Shown here: positions 33,282 through 40,920 of the stretch, in pieces | Layout: every line of letters begins with the position of its first letter | How positions within the stretch are numbered: the first letter of the stretch is position 1 | Assembly: GCA_945952345.1 (NCBI GenBank) | Contig: CAMFIS010000010.1 | Coordinates: forward strand, 1-45,096 | Reading direction: 5' to 3' | Origin: an uncultured Fimbriimonas sp. | GTDB taxonomy: Bacteria; Armatimonadota; Fimbriimonadia; Fimbriimonadales; Fimbriimonadaceae | Length of the DNA: 45,096 bases | Translations under genes and position numbers: made by a program | The notes under the pieces: model-generated | What the model saw: the letters and a program-made list of their open reading frames with translations, nothing else | The model's database searches: none | Told to the model about the DNA's origin: nothing

Positions 33282-34280
33282 TCAAATTCCGATGCGGGTG
33301 ATGAGAGCCGGTCCATCGCCTTCGGCTCGCACAATGAATGTGTGCAAAACCGAATCGCGAATTCCGCTATCGATATCGGCTACGGCAACGATTTTGAGAC
33401 CGTTGTGAAGCTTGATCTCACGATCCTCACCGGTGGTAATCGTCTCGCCAGGGGCCGGCACCCACTCGTAAATCGTGATGCGCTGCAACCCGTCGGTTAG
33501 TTTCAGACAAAGCATTTTCACCTTGTTCTTATCCGAGATCGTCATGCGCTGGATTTGGAACCCATAAGGGAATCGGGTTGGAATGAGCGGTACAAACCCG
33601 AGGGCCTGTGCTGCTTCACTCGGTCGGTTCACGCACTGTTCAGCGTAGTTCACGACCTCGACTCCCACCACTGGCTCGATGCGGAAGATCGAAGGATCCA
33701 GCTTGCCGGGGAATTTGATGTCCGAAACCTCGTAATCTAGGTCGACGGTCTTATCGCTGTGGATGATCTCCTTTGAGAGGGGAAATCCAGTCTTCTCGTC
33801 AAAGCTGTAGCGTATGTCGGACACCTTGGGGTACTTCGACTCGGCGGTGACCACCACGCAGTTTCGACCCAGCACTTTCCGACCTGGTTCCAATCGGATG
33901 TTGTAGTTTTTCTGGATCAGCGGGAGCCGGAATTTGTAGTCCTGCGCCGCCGGATTGTTGGGCTGCACAATGAGCAGTCGATCATCCGGGCTGTAGAACT
34001 TCAGTTCCTTGCCGTCATCCAGAAACTCACCTTGCAAGTGCAACGGAGAAAGGACGGACTCTTTGGTCTTGCCGTCCATCGATCGCTGGATTTTGACCAG
34101 CTTCGATCCATTCTCGTTCGCGATACGCTGCTTGAGGACGGCGACGATGTTGGTTCGATAATCTCCGGCTAGCGACCGAAAGAGGTACCGTTGCGCCTTT
34201 TCGTCTTGCGATGGGGCGATGGCTGCAATCGCAACCAAGAGCCCGAAACTAACGGCCTTCGAAGCTCGTGTAGTGAACAA
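33282..34280 (-). CDS. MucB/RseB-like sigma-factor regulator, exported
   Basis: A 332-aa protein with a signal peptide (SKAVSFGLLVAIAAIAPS) and the two-part shape of RseB: a lipoprotein-like N domain (LHLQGEFLDDGKELKFYSPD, YRFLPL-type strands, VLGRNCVVVTAESKY) and a C domain from about 215 (LGFVPLIPTRFPYGFQIQRM). RseB shields the anti-sigma factor and senses envelope damage. The start is TTG 34280, which has AGGAG at 6-nt spacing; ATG codons further up (34313, 34334) have none. The gene overlaps the anti-sigma gene by 32 nt, so the two are likely coupled. Confidence 0.85.
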   Translation of the reverse strand: MFTTRASKAVSFGLLVAIAAIAPSQDEKAQRYLFRSLAGDYRTNIVAVLKQRIANENGSKLVKIQRSMDGKTKESVLSPLHLQGEFLDDGKELKFYSPDDRLLIVQPNNPAAQDYKFRLPLIQKNYNIRLEPGRKVLGRNCVVVTAESKYPKVSDIRYSFDEKTGFPLSKEIIHSDKTVDLDYEVSDIKFPGKLDPSIFRIEPVVGVEVVNYAEQCVNRPSEAAQALGFVPLIPTRFPYGFQIQRMTISDKNKVKMLCLKLTDGLQRITIYEWVPAPGETITTGEDREIKLHNGLKIVAVADIDSGIRDSVLHTFIVRAEGDGPALITRIGI

Positions 34281-34683
34281 GGGACGCTCCTGACGTTGGA
34301 TCGGTGCCAGCATCGAAAATCCTATCCTTTGCAAGTTGTCGTTTGATCGTGAGATCTCGGTCGCTATTGGATATCGGCTTTGGTGTGCGGGATGAAATGA
34401 TCATCGCCGCCAGCAAAACAGGAACAGCCAAAGCAAATGCAAACTTAAAGTAATTCGTGCGTGACGATTTGATTGTTCGAAGAACGCGGTCGGGAAGATC
34501 GCTTGGCGCTTCCGGCGCGGCATCGAGGTCTCGAAGTGAAGTGCGAACTCCGCGGAATTGTTCGAGCTGCTTGTAGCAATCGGGGCATGAGGCCACGTGT
34601 CGCTTGACCTGCTGCAGTTCGGCGGCGGACATTTCTCCGTCGACGTACGAGGACAGCTTCGTCTTGACCGAATTACAGGACAT
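34249..34683 (-). CDS. Anti-sigma factor with zinc-finger (zf-HC2) domain
   Basis: A 144-aa protein. The N-terminal ZAS/zf-HC2 domain shows HVASCPDCYKQL (H-x3-C-x2-C), preceded by LSSYVDGEMSAAELQQVKRH. A single membrane helix (YFKFAFALAVPVLLAAMIIS, about 93-111) leads to a short outside tail. It should hold the ECF sigma factor at the inner membrane. ATG 34683 is chosen because GGGAGGT stands 6 nt upstream; an in-frame ATG at 34698 lacks this. It overlaps sigE by 11 nt and the RseB-like gene by 32 nt. Confidence 0.92.
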   Translation of the reverse strand: MSCNSVKTKLSSYVDGEMSAAELQQVKRHVASCPDCYKQLEQFRGVRTSLRDLDAAPEAPSDLPDRVLRTIKSSRTNYFKFAFALAVPVLLAAMIISSRTPKPISNSDRDLTIKRQLAKDRIFDAGTDPTSGASLVHYTSFEGR

Positions 34684-35263
34684 TGACGTACCTCCCATAA
34701 GATTCGGGCGCGGCCTTAAGAAGGAAGTTTCTCAGTTGAACGCGTCCACGATGGATTCGGGATCGGACGGTACCGACCGACGTTTCCATGATCTCCGCGA
34801 CTTCTTCGTAGGAAAGCCCTTCAATGTCGGCGAGCACCACGGCCAGTCGGAATTCCGGATTCATTTGGTTCAGGCCGGCCTGCACAACTTCCGAGAAGCT
34901 GCTGCTGATAAGCTCGTCGCCGGGGATATTCGTATGGTCGGCGACCTCGTAAGCCTGTTGTCCGTCGCTGCCGGAATGGTCCAGCGAACTGGTGCGAATC
35001 TTGCCTCGTCGTCGGATGAGGTCGATATGCGCATTGGCGATGATTCGGTACATCCAGCTGCTGAAAGGCAGCTTTTCATCGTACCGATGGAAGAATCGGA
35101 AGGCTCGGACGTAGGCCTCTTGCACGAGGTCCTCTGCGTCGACCGAGTCTCCGGTAAGTCGATATGCCACTGAAAAAGCCTGGCGATACGAATCTCGCAT
35201 CAACCGCTCGAAATGTGCGGATCGATCAAATGTTCCTGTACGGTTCTTGACCCAACTGAGCAT
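34673..35263 (-). CDS. ECF RNA polymerase sigma factor (RpoE-like)
   Basis: A 196-aa ECF sigma factor. Region 2 reads DSVDAEDLVQEAYVRAFRFF and LPFSSWMYRIIANAHIDLIRRR; region 4 reads GLSYEEVAEIMETSVGTVRSRIHRGR, the helix-turn-helix for the -35 box. It has no sigma-1 or -3 region. Genes for an anti-sigma, an RseB-like protein and HtrA follow, the same order as rpoE-rseA-rseB plus degP in proteobacteria. It should direct the envelope stress response. A GAAC/CGTA promoter candidate lies just upstream, suggesting autoregulation. Confidence 0.95.
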   Translation of the reverse strand: MLSWVKNRTGTFDRSAHFERLMRDSYRQAFSVAYRLTGDSVDAEDLVQEAYVRAFRFFHRYDEKLPFSSWMYRIIANAHIDLIRRRGKIRTSSLDHSGSDGQQAYEVADHTNIPGDELISSSFSEVVQAGLNQMNPEFRLAVVLADIEGLSYEEVAEIMETSVGTVRSRIHRGRVQLRNFLLKAAPESYGRYVNVL

Positions 35264-35274
35264 TATTGTCTCTC

Positions 35275-35298
35275 TACGAATATCTAGTTACGATGTTC
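35275..35298 (-). promoter_or_regulatory. Candidate autoregulated ECF promoter of the sigE operon
   Basis: On the minus strand GAAC (35295-35298), 16-nt spacer, CGTA (35275-35278), 11 nt before the sigE ATG. ECF promoters commonly show GGAAC or GAAC at -35 and CGT(A/C) at -10. It lies in the 37-nt gap after holB. Confidence 0.4.
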
Positions 35299-35300
35299 AT

Positions 35301-36248
35301 TTACCGTTTCGTTCCCGCATTCGCATTCAGCACGATTTTCCCGGCAATCGAGTCGAAGACCAATCCAGCATTTCCGTTGGCGAGGATTCTCTTGTGACCC
35401 TCGATGAGGAGAGCCACTGCGTCTGGACGATGCGGGTGCCGCTTTGATATTGCGACGGCCGCGAGTTCAAGCACCCGGGCTTGGCAAAGTCGCATTCCTT
35501 GCTTCTCGATGTCTTCCAACTGCTCGCTACATCGGCGCATTTCATCGCTGAGCGCGAGCGCTTCAAACTTTCCGGCGCGTGCGATTCGATCCGATAGGCG
35601 CAGGATGCCTTGGTAAAAGTCCGGACTTGCCGCGATCTTTGAAATAATTCCAGGACTACCCTCACCAAGTTCTAGGATTTCACGATCGATGGTGGGAAAT
35701 AGGGTTCGCAATTCCTCTTCGGTGGGCAATTCGCAATTCACGACCAAGCAACGAGAAAGGATAGTTGCGGGAATCTGGCTGATCTGGCTGGTGGTGAGAA
35801 TGATCTTGGCGTATGCTGGCGGTTCCTCAAGCGGCTTCAGGAGAGAGTTGATCGCGGCAAGGTTCATGCGGTGGGCATCTTCGATCCAGATAACCTTGTG
35901 TCGGGAGTACAGCGGACCGACGCGAAGGAAGTCTGTTAGCGGCATCACATTCTCCAAGTGCTTGGGTTTTGTCTGGGTCGGCGTCATTTGGGCTAGCAGG
36001 ATCAAGTTGCTCGGACCGCCGGGTGGAATGTGGAAGAAATCCGGATTTGTTCCTCGTCGAAATGATTCGATCGCGCGGTCGTTTTCAGCGCCAGGATTGC
36101 CGAGCCACCCTTCGGCCAGCTTTTGCAGCAAGAGGCTCTTGCCGCTTCCGTGAGGACCGTAGAGCAGAAGCGAAGCCACGCCGCACGATTCGTCGGCCAG
36201 GATAGGCACCATTTCTTGGGCCCGATGCAGCCCGACGATGGTGGTCAA
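35301..36248 (-). CDS. holB: DNA polymerase III delta' subunit
   Basis: A 315-aa AAA+ clamp-loader protein. The P-loop GPHGSGKS is intact, the Walker B region is KVIWIEDAHRM, sensor/SRC is ATILSRC, and SLLKPLEEPP is the classic delta' segment. It is the stator of the clamp loader that opens the beta ring. The zinc-finger cysteines of E. coli delta' are not evident. ATG 36248 overlaps the darA stop (ATGA). Confidence 0.88.
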   Translation of the reverse strand: MTTIVGLHRAQEMVPILADESCGVASLLLYGPHGSGKSLLLQKLAEGWLGNPGAENDRAIESFRRGTNPDFFHIPPGGPSNLILLAQMTPTQTKPKHLENVMPLTDFLRVGPLYSRHKVIWIEDAHRMNLAAINSLLKPLEEPPAYAKIILTTSQISQIPATILSRCLVVNCELPTEEELRTLFPTIDREILELGEGSPGIISKIAASPDFYQGILRLSDRIARAGKFEALALSDEMRRCSEQLEDIEKQGMRLCQARVLELAAVAISKRHPHRPDAVALLIEGHKRILANGNAGLVFDSIAGKIVLNANAGTKR

Positions 36249-36574
36249 AACCGTTCGAACTCCTCGACCGGGAGAAGAAAGAGGACCGCGCCGCCGACGG
36301 GGACTTTGACCGCACTCGGTGTAAACGCCGCGGTTGGGTTGGCTTCGAAAGGGGCGACGTTCAAGAGTTGTTCACGGCTCTGGCAGTTTGCGGAAATCAA
36401 TTCTTTCAGATCAGCCACCTCATCGTCCTGCACACCCATGAGGATCGTCGTATTACCTTCCCGGAGGAAGCCTCCCGTGGATCCGATGATCGTGAACTTA
36501 AAGCCAGCCTTGACAAGTTCATCGATGATCTTGCCTTTGTCCCGGTTGTGAATGATACAAACCGCCAGCTTCAT
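36245..36574 (-). CDS. darA: Cyclic-di-AMP receptor DarA (PstA/YaaQ family)
   Basis: A 109-aa PII-like protein: MKLAVCIIHNRDKGKIIDEL, then FKFTIIGSTGGFLREGNTTILMGVQDDEV, which carries the TGGFLRxGNTT loop of the family (in part). The C-terminus GGAVLFLLPVEEFERF is also typical. Trimers bind c-di-AMP between subunits; the output is unknown in most species. In Bacillus yaaQ is also close to holB, so the neighbourhood is conserved. Its presence implies that the organism makes c-di-AMP. Confidence 0.92.
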   Translation of the reverse strand: MKLAVCIIHNRDKGKIIDELVKAGFKFTIIGSTGGFLREGNTTILMGVQDDEVADLKELISANCQSREQLLNVAPFEANPTAAFTPSAVKVPVGGAVLFLLPVEEFERF

Positions 36575-36595
36575 GTCGTGAGAGAAGTATAAACG

Positions 36596-36625
36596 AAAAG
36601 CTCCCCACCGAGATGAGGAGCTTTT
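36596..36625 (-). terminator. Terminator between the lipoprotein gene and darA
   Basis: AAAAGCTCC (36596-36604) pairs with GGAGCTTTT (36617-36625), 9 bp with a 12-nt loop. T-runs occur on both sides, so it may work in both directions. It lies about 20 nt after the lipoprotein stop. Confidence 0.8.
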
Positions 36626-36643
36626 TGTGGACTAGGTCTTGCT

Positions 36644-36820
36644 TTAGTTGGCAGGGCCGTCGCCAGGAGGCAATGGCTTATCTTTCAAAGCCTTTGCGTT
36701 GATCTCCTTTTCCTTGTCTGCCTGCTTCTTGACGGCATCGACATCGACGCTGCCGCCGGCATTTCCACAGCCGATGACCATCGCCGCGGCTATCAGAAGA
36801 AGACCAAGTCGGGCCATCAT
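36644..36820 (-). CDS. Small lipoprotein, 58 aa
   Basis: A 58-aa reading frame with a lipoprotein signal: hydrophobic LGLLLIAAAMVIG followed by Cys18 (lipobox VIGC). The mature part is short, Lys/Asp-rich (VDAVKKQADKEKEINAKALK) and ends PPGDGPAN. It starts 4 nt after the stop of the pilin-like gene and is followed by a terminator, so it belongs to that operon. ATG 36820 or 36817 could be used. I do not recognise a family; it may help the pilin-like protein or only share its transcript. Confidence 0.75.
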   Translation of the reverse strand: MMARLGLLLIAAAMVIGCGNAGGSVDVDAVKKQADKEKEINAKALKDKPLPPGDGPAN

Positions 36821-36824
36821 TGTC

Positions 36825-37751
36825 TTAGTTCAGACCCCACTGCGGCCACGGCTGAGTCCAGGTTGGAGCAGCCGAGATAGTCCAAGCGCCGGTACCGATA
36901 CCACAAGCAGGTCTCGAGCTGACCGAGTACTGAGCAGCCGTCGGGGTGTTTGCGAGGAATCGGCCAACGGCGATCGACTTGGTGTGACCGTCGGTGTAGC
37001 TGAGGTTAATGTTCTCAGCAAACGGGACGCGGGATGCGTCCGGCGAGTTGCTGATTACGTTGCAGCTAGCATCGGTCTTGTAGAACTTGGGCATCCAAGC
37101 TTCGCGAACGGCGAACGGATAGGCCGTTCGGGTCTGCGTGCCAGAGGAGCTGTCGAGGAACACAGGAGCGAAGTTGACCGTTGGGTCGACGAGTTCCATG
37201 ATAAGCATCGTCTGAGCGACATCCGGAACGTTCGTCTGGCTTCCACCCAACCAGCTGTTTCGGAAGATACCGGTTCCAGCACCGTTGTTGTAGGTGTTGA
37301 GTGCGCCAGTGATTGAGAGGTTCAGAGCGTAAGCGCCCATCAGTTCGCCGTTATTGGTCCAGTTCGTGAACTGCTTGTAATCCAAAGCCGGGTGCGTGAA
37401 CAGACCGAAGTTCTTGACGTAGGGCATCACCCACTTCTGCCAAGCATAGTGGTTCATACGGTAGTAGAAGTTCGGGCCCGTGCAGCCGTCGCCGGTGGGG
37501 TTGAACGGCTTGCCGTTCAGATCCGGATTGAGCGACGAATTTGCATAGCAGTCGTCGTTTCGAGGATAAATGTCGTCGTAGTCCGACGAATACATGATAA
37601 CGGAGAGTCCGATTTGCTTCTGGTTGCTGATCGAAGCAGCCTTCTTTGCCGCAGCCTTCGCCTGAGCGAAAACCGGGAAGAGGATGGCTGCAAGGATAGC
37701 GATGATCGCGATGACGACCAAAAGCTCGATGAGCGTAAATGCCTTTTTCAT
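36825..37751 (-). CDS. Large pilin-like (type IV prepilin-like) protein, paralogue 1
   Basis: A 308-aa protein with a class III prepilin-like N-terminus, [20 protein letters not shown], including Glu at +5 of FTLIE, followed by [14 protein letters not shown]. The rest is a large extracellular domain with conserved cysteines, [13 protein letters not shown], and [13 protein letters not shown] near the C-terminus, like the DG motif of DUF1559-type proteins. It ends PWPQWGLN. After prepilin peptidase cleavage it could join pilus- or secretion-like fibres. ATG 37751 gives the canonical leader; AAGG is unusually close, 2 nt before it. Confidence 0.92.
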   Translation of the reverse strand: MKKAFTLIELLVVIAIIAILAAILFPVFAQAKAAAKKAASISNQKQIGLSVIMYSSDYDDIYPRNDDCYANSSLNPDLNGKPFNPTGDGCTGPNFYYRMNHYAWQKWVMPYVKNFGLFTHPALDYKQFTNWTNNGELMGAYALNLSITGALNTYNNGAGTGIFRNSWLGGSQTNVPDVAQTMLIMELVDPTVNFAPVFLDSSSGTQTRTAYPFAVREAWMPKFYKTDASCNVISNSPDASRVPFAENINLSYTDGHTKSIAVGRFLANTPTAAQYSVSSRPACGIGTGAWTISAAPTWTQPWPQWGLN

Positions 37752-37970
37752 TGCCTTAGGATTCCAGTAGATTGCGTTGCTGCACGTCCTGTGCGCCTGC
37801 AACAAGCTTTTAATAGGCCGATCCTTCAGGGAAATGGTGGTGGTGGAAGTTTAACGAGATGTTAAGAGCCGGGCTTTCCTCGCCTATCTTAATATATTTT
37901 ACCGATCCAGCCTCAGGAATGAAATGTTAAGACCCCCCTTTGCCATATGAAAATATGAAAATTGATAGAT

Positions 37971-38912
37971 TTACTCGAGCCCCCATTGCGGCCATGGCTT
38001 GGTCCAGACGGGCTTCGAGGAGATGTTCCAGAACCCCCAACTGATGCCACAGGCCGGACGCGAGCTCACAACGAAGTCGGCGGCGGTGGGTGTGTTATCC
38101 AAGAATTTCGCAGCCGCGATGGTCTTGGTGTGGCCGTCGGCGTAAGTGAGATTGATATTGTTTGCGAATGGCACTAAGCTCGGATCCGGGGTGTTCGAGA
38201 CCTGGTTGCACGAGGCATCCGTCTTATAGAACTTGGGAATCCAGGCTTCCCGAATCGCGATGGGATAAGCGACACGCGACGCAGTTCCGGACGACGTGTC
38301 GACCATCAGCGGCACGAAATTGACGTCGGCGTCGACTAACTCCATCAGAAGGAAAGTTTGAGAAGTATTGGGGACGCCGGTTTGGCTACCGCCCAACCAC
38401 GATGTGCGATAGAGGTCCACGCCGCTTGTGTTCATGTGGGTGTTGAGGGCGCCCATCAGCGAAAGGTTGATGGCGAAGGAGCCCATGATTCCGCCGTTTT
38501 CCGACCAGTTGGAAAACTTCTTGTGGTCTAGAACTGGGTGAGTGAAGATATCCACGTTCTTTGTATATGGCAGTAGCCACTTCTGCCAACCGTAGAAGTT
38601 GGTGCGGTAGAAGTAGGGACCCATGCAACCTGGTCCGCTCGGGTTAAGAGGCGCACCATTCAGAGCTGGATTGAGAGACGATCCTGCCACGCAACCATCG
38701 CTTTGCGGATAGAAGTCATCATAATCTCCGGAATACAGCAACATGGCCATGCCGATCTGCTTTTCGTTGCTGATAGCTACCGCCTTCTTCGCCGCGAGTT
38801 TTGCTTGGGCGAAAACCGGGAAAAGGATCGCAGCCAAGATTGCGATGATCGCGATCACGACCAGCAGTTCGATGAGAGTAAACGCCCGAATCTTCATAGG
38901 ATGGAAATGCAT
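37971..38912 (-). CDS. Large pilin-like (type IV prepilin-like) protein, paralogue 2
   Basis: A 313-aa protein clearly paralogous to the one downstream: same [18 protein letters not shown] leader, matching cysteine positions (GC, DASCN, RPACGI), YADGHTKTI and the end [11 protein letters not shown] 38912 has GGCGGG close by; ATG 38897 ([10 protein letters not shown]) would give a more usual short leader but has no ribosome site. The start codon is in a 14-bp perfect palindrome. It is separated from paralogue 1 by 219 nt with AT-rich stretches, so each may have its own promoter. Confidence 0.92.
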   Translation of the reverse strand: MHFHPMKIRAFTLIELLVVIAIIAILAAILFPVFAQAKLAAKKAVAISNEKQIGMAMLLYSGDYDDFYPQSDGCVAGSSLNPALNGAPLNPSGPGCMGPYFYRTNFYGWQKWLLPYTKNVDIFTHPVLDHKKFSNWSENGGIMGSFAINLSLMGALNTHMNTSGVDLYRTSWLGGSQTGVPNTSQTFLLMELVDADVNFVPLMVDTSSGTASRVAYPIAIREAWIPKFYKTDASCNQVSNTPDPSLVPFANNINLTYADGHTKTIAAAKFLDNTPTAADFVVSSRPACGISWGFWNISSKPVWTKPWPQWGLE

Positions 38913-38949
38913 TTCCCGCCCTTTGGTCGACGAGAATTGGCAGGTCAGC

Positions 38950-38971
38950 GACTGTATCGTCCGATACAGTC
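38950..38971. promoter_or_regulatory. Perfect dyad upstream of pilin-like gene 2
   Basis: GACTGTATCG (38950-38959), TC, CGATACAGTC (38962-38971): 10-bp arms with a 2-nt centre. It starts right at the stop codon of namZ and lies 38-59 nt upstream of the pilin-like ATG. It could be an operator for that gene or an end-of-transcript hairpin for namZ; no T-run follows. Confidence 0.55.
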
Positions 38972-40198
38972 TCAGTAAAGTTTAGTCGGTGGGGTGGCCG
39001 CGATCCATTCTTCGACCTCGGTTCGCATCCTTTTCCTCAGATTTTCTAACTTTCCGAGGCATTCGATCTCCTCTCGCATCCATCCATTGCCAAAAAGGAT
39101 GTCGATCGGAAGCTTCTCAAACTCGTATTCGTAGGGCGGTTGCTTCCATGCGAAGCCGCCCAGTTCGGTTTCTGGGCTGTTGGCTCGGAACCGGTCGAGT
39201 CTGACGTGGCTCGAATCTTTGAGTCCCGTCTGGTGGATGCATTCCATCATGATCGCAATGTAAGTCAGCACGGGTTCGAACCTGCTGCGGTCCAAGACAT
39301 GCACGAAAACTCCGTTGCAAATTTGCCCGTGGTACTTATTGAAAGTTGGCTCGAACTGGATTGGTCGGAAATAGACGCCACTTAAATCTTGGCTGTTGAG
39401 GGCCTCGGCCAAACGCGATCCATCGAGCCAAGGCGCACCAATGGTTTCGAAGGGCCGTGTCGTTCCCCTACCTTCGCTGAGGTTCGTACCTTCAATAAGA
39501 CAGCCACCTGGATACACGACGGCCGTGTCAACCGTCGGCATATTTGGAGACGGCATCACCCAAGCATGTTGGTTATGGTCGGCATAAGAGTCTCGATCCC
39601 ATTTTTCCAACTTCAGAATTTCGATCTGCGACTTCGGATAGTAGTGGTCATGGACATAAAGTGCGATCTCGCCGATGGTGAGCCCGTGGCGAAGGGGTAG
39701 GGGATGCAAGCCCACAAAAGTTGCGAAATTGGGATCGAGCACGGTGCCCTCGGTTTGCGATCCAATCGGATTTGGCCGGTCGAGAATCAGCATCGGAATC
39801 CCGAGCCGTTCCGCCGCCTTCATGACGAGAGACATCGTCCAGATGAAGGTGTAGTAGCGAGCGCCAACATCGGGAAGGTCGATGAGGATCAAATCGACAT
39901 TGTCGAGCATCTCGTCGGTAGGTTCGCGGTGCTCTCCGTACAGCGAGAAAACAGGGAACTGAACCTTTGTCGCGCCCTCTCCTTGCCACTCGATCATGTT
40001 GTCTTGGGTCGTGCCGAAGAGTCCGTGTTGCGGGCCGAAAACGGCGGCAATTTGGAATTCGCCATGGGCCGCAGGTTCAAGGAGTTCGAGGATATGCCGG
40101 AAGCGATGGTCGACGCTGGCTTGGTTGCAAACAACCGCGACGCGTTTGCCTTTGAGCTTATGGAAGCCAGTAGCGGCGAGCACGTCGAGGCCAGTCAC
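38972..40198 (-). CDS. namZ: Exo-beta-N-acetylmuramidase NamZ (GH171, DUF1343)
   Basis: A 408-aa protein with the DUF1343 motifs: [64 protein letters not shown] and [20 protein letters not shown]. NamZ removes terminal N-acetylmuramic acid from peptidoglycan fragments. No clear signal peptide is present, so it may act in the cytoplasm or the true start may differ. It seems to be transcribed alone. The symbol is given by family; many genomes have several copies. Confidence 0.88.
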   Translation of the reverse strand: MTGLDVLAATGFHKLKGKRVAVVCNQASVDHRFRHILELLEPAAHGEFQIAAVFGPQHGLFGTTQDNMIEWQGEGATKVQFPVFSLYGEHREPTDEMLDNVDLILIDLPDVGARYYTFIWTMSLVMKAAERLGIPMLILDRPNPIGSQTEGTVLDPNFATFVGLHPLPLRHGLTIGEIALYVHDHYYPKSQIEILKLEKWDRDSYADHNQHAWVMPSPNMPTVDTAVVYPGGCLIEGTNLSEGRGTTRPFETIGAPWLDGSRLAEALNSQDLSGVYFRPIQFEPTFNKYHGQICNGVFVHVLDRSRFEPVLTYIAIMMECIHQTGLKDSSHVRLDRFRANSPETELGGFAWKQPPYEYEFEKLPIDILFGNGWMREEIECLGKLENLRKRMRTEVEEWIAATPPTKLY

Positions 40199-40452
40199 TC
40201 TATGAGTTTACAAGGCGAAGAGACAAGAGCACAGCGCACCCATTCATTCGCTGCCTAAACTGTCCCGATGACGGACGCAAGTTGACAATTGAAGTCTGAA
40301 CATTGGATGAATCGGCCGTTGAAGCTTAGCGAGGGAGCCTAACGGCGAGGTTTGCCGGATTTAAGAGCACACAACAAGAGCACCGATCAGTACCTACATG
40401 CGCCAGTTGATGCAGCATGACAAAACGGAAGAATGGGAATCTTCGGAAAACG
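40199..40452. other. Non-coding stretch, nothing recognised
   Basis: Between the namZ start and the terminator at 40453. No ORF with coding character, no RNA gene and no repeat seen. A TTGACA at about 40283 has no fitting -10 on the plus strand. The namZ promoter should be here. Confidence 0.5.
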
Positions 40453-40483
40453 AAAAACCCCAGCCTTCGGCCGAAGACTGGGG
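40453..40483 (-). terminator. Terminator after the 75-aa gene
   Basis: On the minus strand CCCCAGTCTTCGG then CCGAAGGCTGGGG, a 13-bp inverted repeat with one G-T pair, followed by TTTTT (40453-40457). It is 24 nt past the stop codon and supports the reality of the small gene. Confidence 0.88.
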
Positions 40484-40506
40484 CGGTCAGCTTCTCAACG
40501 CCAGTT

Positions 40507-40734
40507 CTACGCGGCGTTGTCTTCGAGAAGCTGATGGTTGAGATACAGCTGAAGCCGTGCCTCCTGGATGTGGGTGAGTTTCCCATGCTTATGCGGTTTC
40601 GCCTCTGCAAGGGGTGCGGGGCGATCCGCCGTTCTCTTTTGAACCGTATTGAGAATCCATTTTTTTGTGGTCTCAATCTTGTTGATGATGCGACGCGTTT
40701 GTTTGCGTCTCCATGCCCTGGAACGGTCTTTCAT
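40507..40734 (-). CDS. Small basic protein, 75 aa
   Basis: A 75-aa protein with a strongly basic N-terminal half (MKDRSRAWRRKQTRRIINKI) and a helical C-terminal half ending LYLNHQLLEDNAA. The start resembles a loose group of small Arg-rich bacterial proteins of unknown role; I cannot name a family. The terminator directly downstream and the tightly linked micro-ORF upstream (1-nt gap) support it. Nucleic-acid or ribosome binding would fit the charge, but this is a guess. Confidence 0.7.
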   Translation of the reverse strand: MKDRSRAWRRKQTRRIINKIETTKKWILNTVQKRTADRPAPLAEAKPHKHGKLTHIQEARLQLYLNHQLLEDNAA

Positions 40735-40735
40735 C

Positions 40736-40795
40736 TCAGTTGGTACCTACCTTGTTTCCAAGTGGTAAAGAACCAGCAATATCGCGGTTCTTCAT
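40736..40795 (-). CDS. Upstream micro-ORF, 19 aa, possible leader peptide
   Basis: ATG 40795 opens MKNRDIAGSLPLGNKVGTN and stops at TGA 40736-40738, one nt before the ATG of the 75-aa gene. The AAGGTAGG that could serve that gene lies within its last codons. TATAAC is 4 nt before its ATG, so it may be read from a leaderless transcript. Whether it is translated is unknown. Confidence 0.4.
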   Translation of the reverse strand: MKNRDIAGSLPLGNKVGTN

Positions 40796-40833
40796 TTTAG
40801 TTATACGAAACCTCGTGTTTTCATTTGCATACT

Positions 40834-40855
40834 GGGCCCAGATTTGGGTCCTTTT
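40834..40855 (+). terminator. Terminator-like hairpin in the leader of the MFS-HEAT gene
   Basis: GGGCCCA (40834-40840), GATT, TGGGTCC (40845-40851), then TTTT: 7 bp with one G-T pair. It lies 65 nt upstream of the start codon. It could be an attenuator or chance. Confidence 0.35.
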
Positions 40856-40920
40856 GCATGACATTTTCGGTAACCTTTCGGGGGTGATGGTCCCGAGGCC
40901 GGAGAGAGGAGGCAGCACCC

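Noticed and set aside
40880-40920. Riboswitch in the leader of the MFS-HEAT gene
   Set aside because: G-rich sequence with a possible GGGTG/CACCC pair, but no conserved core of any riboswitch class I know.
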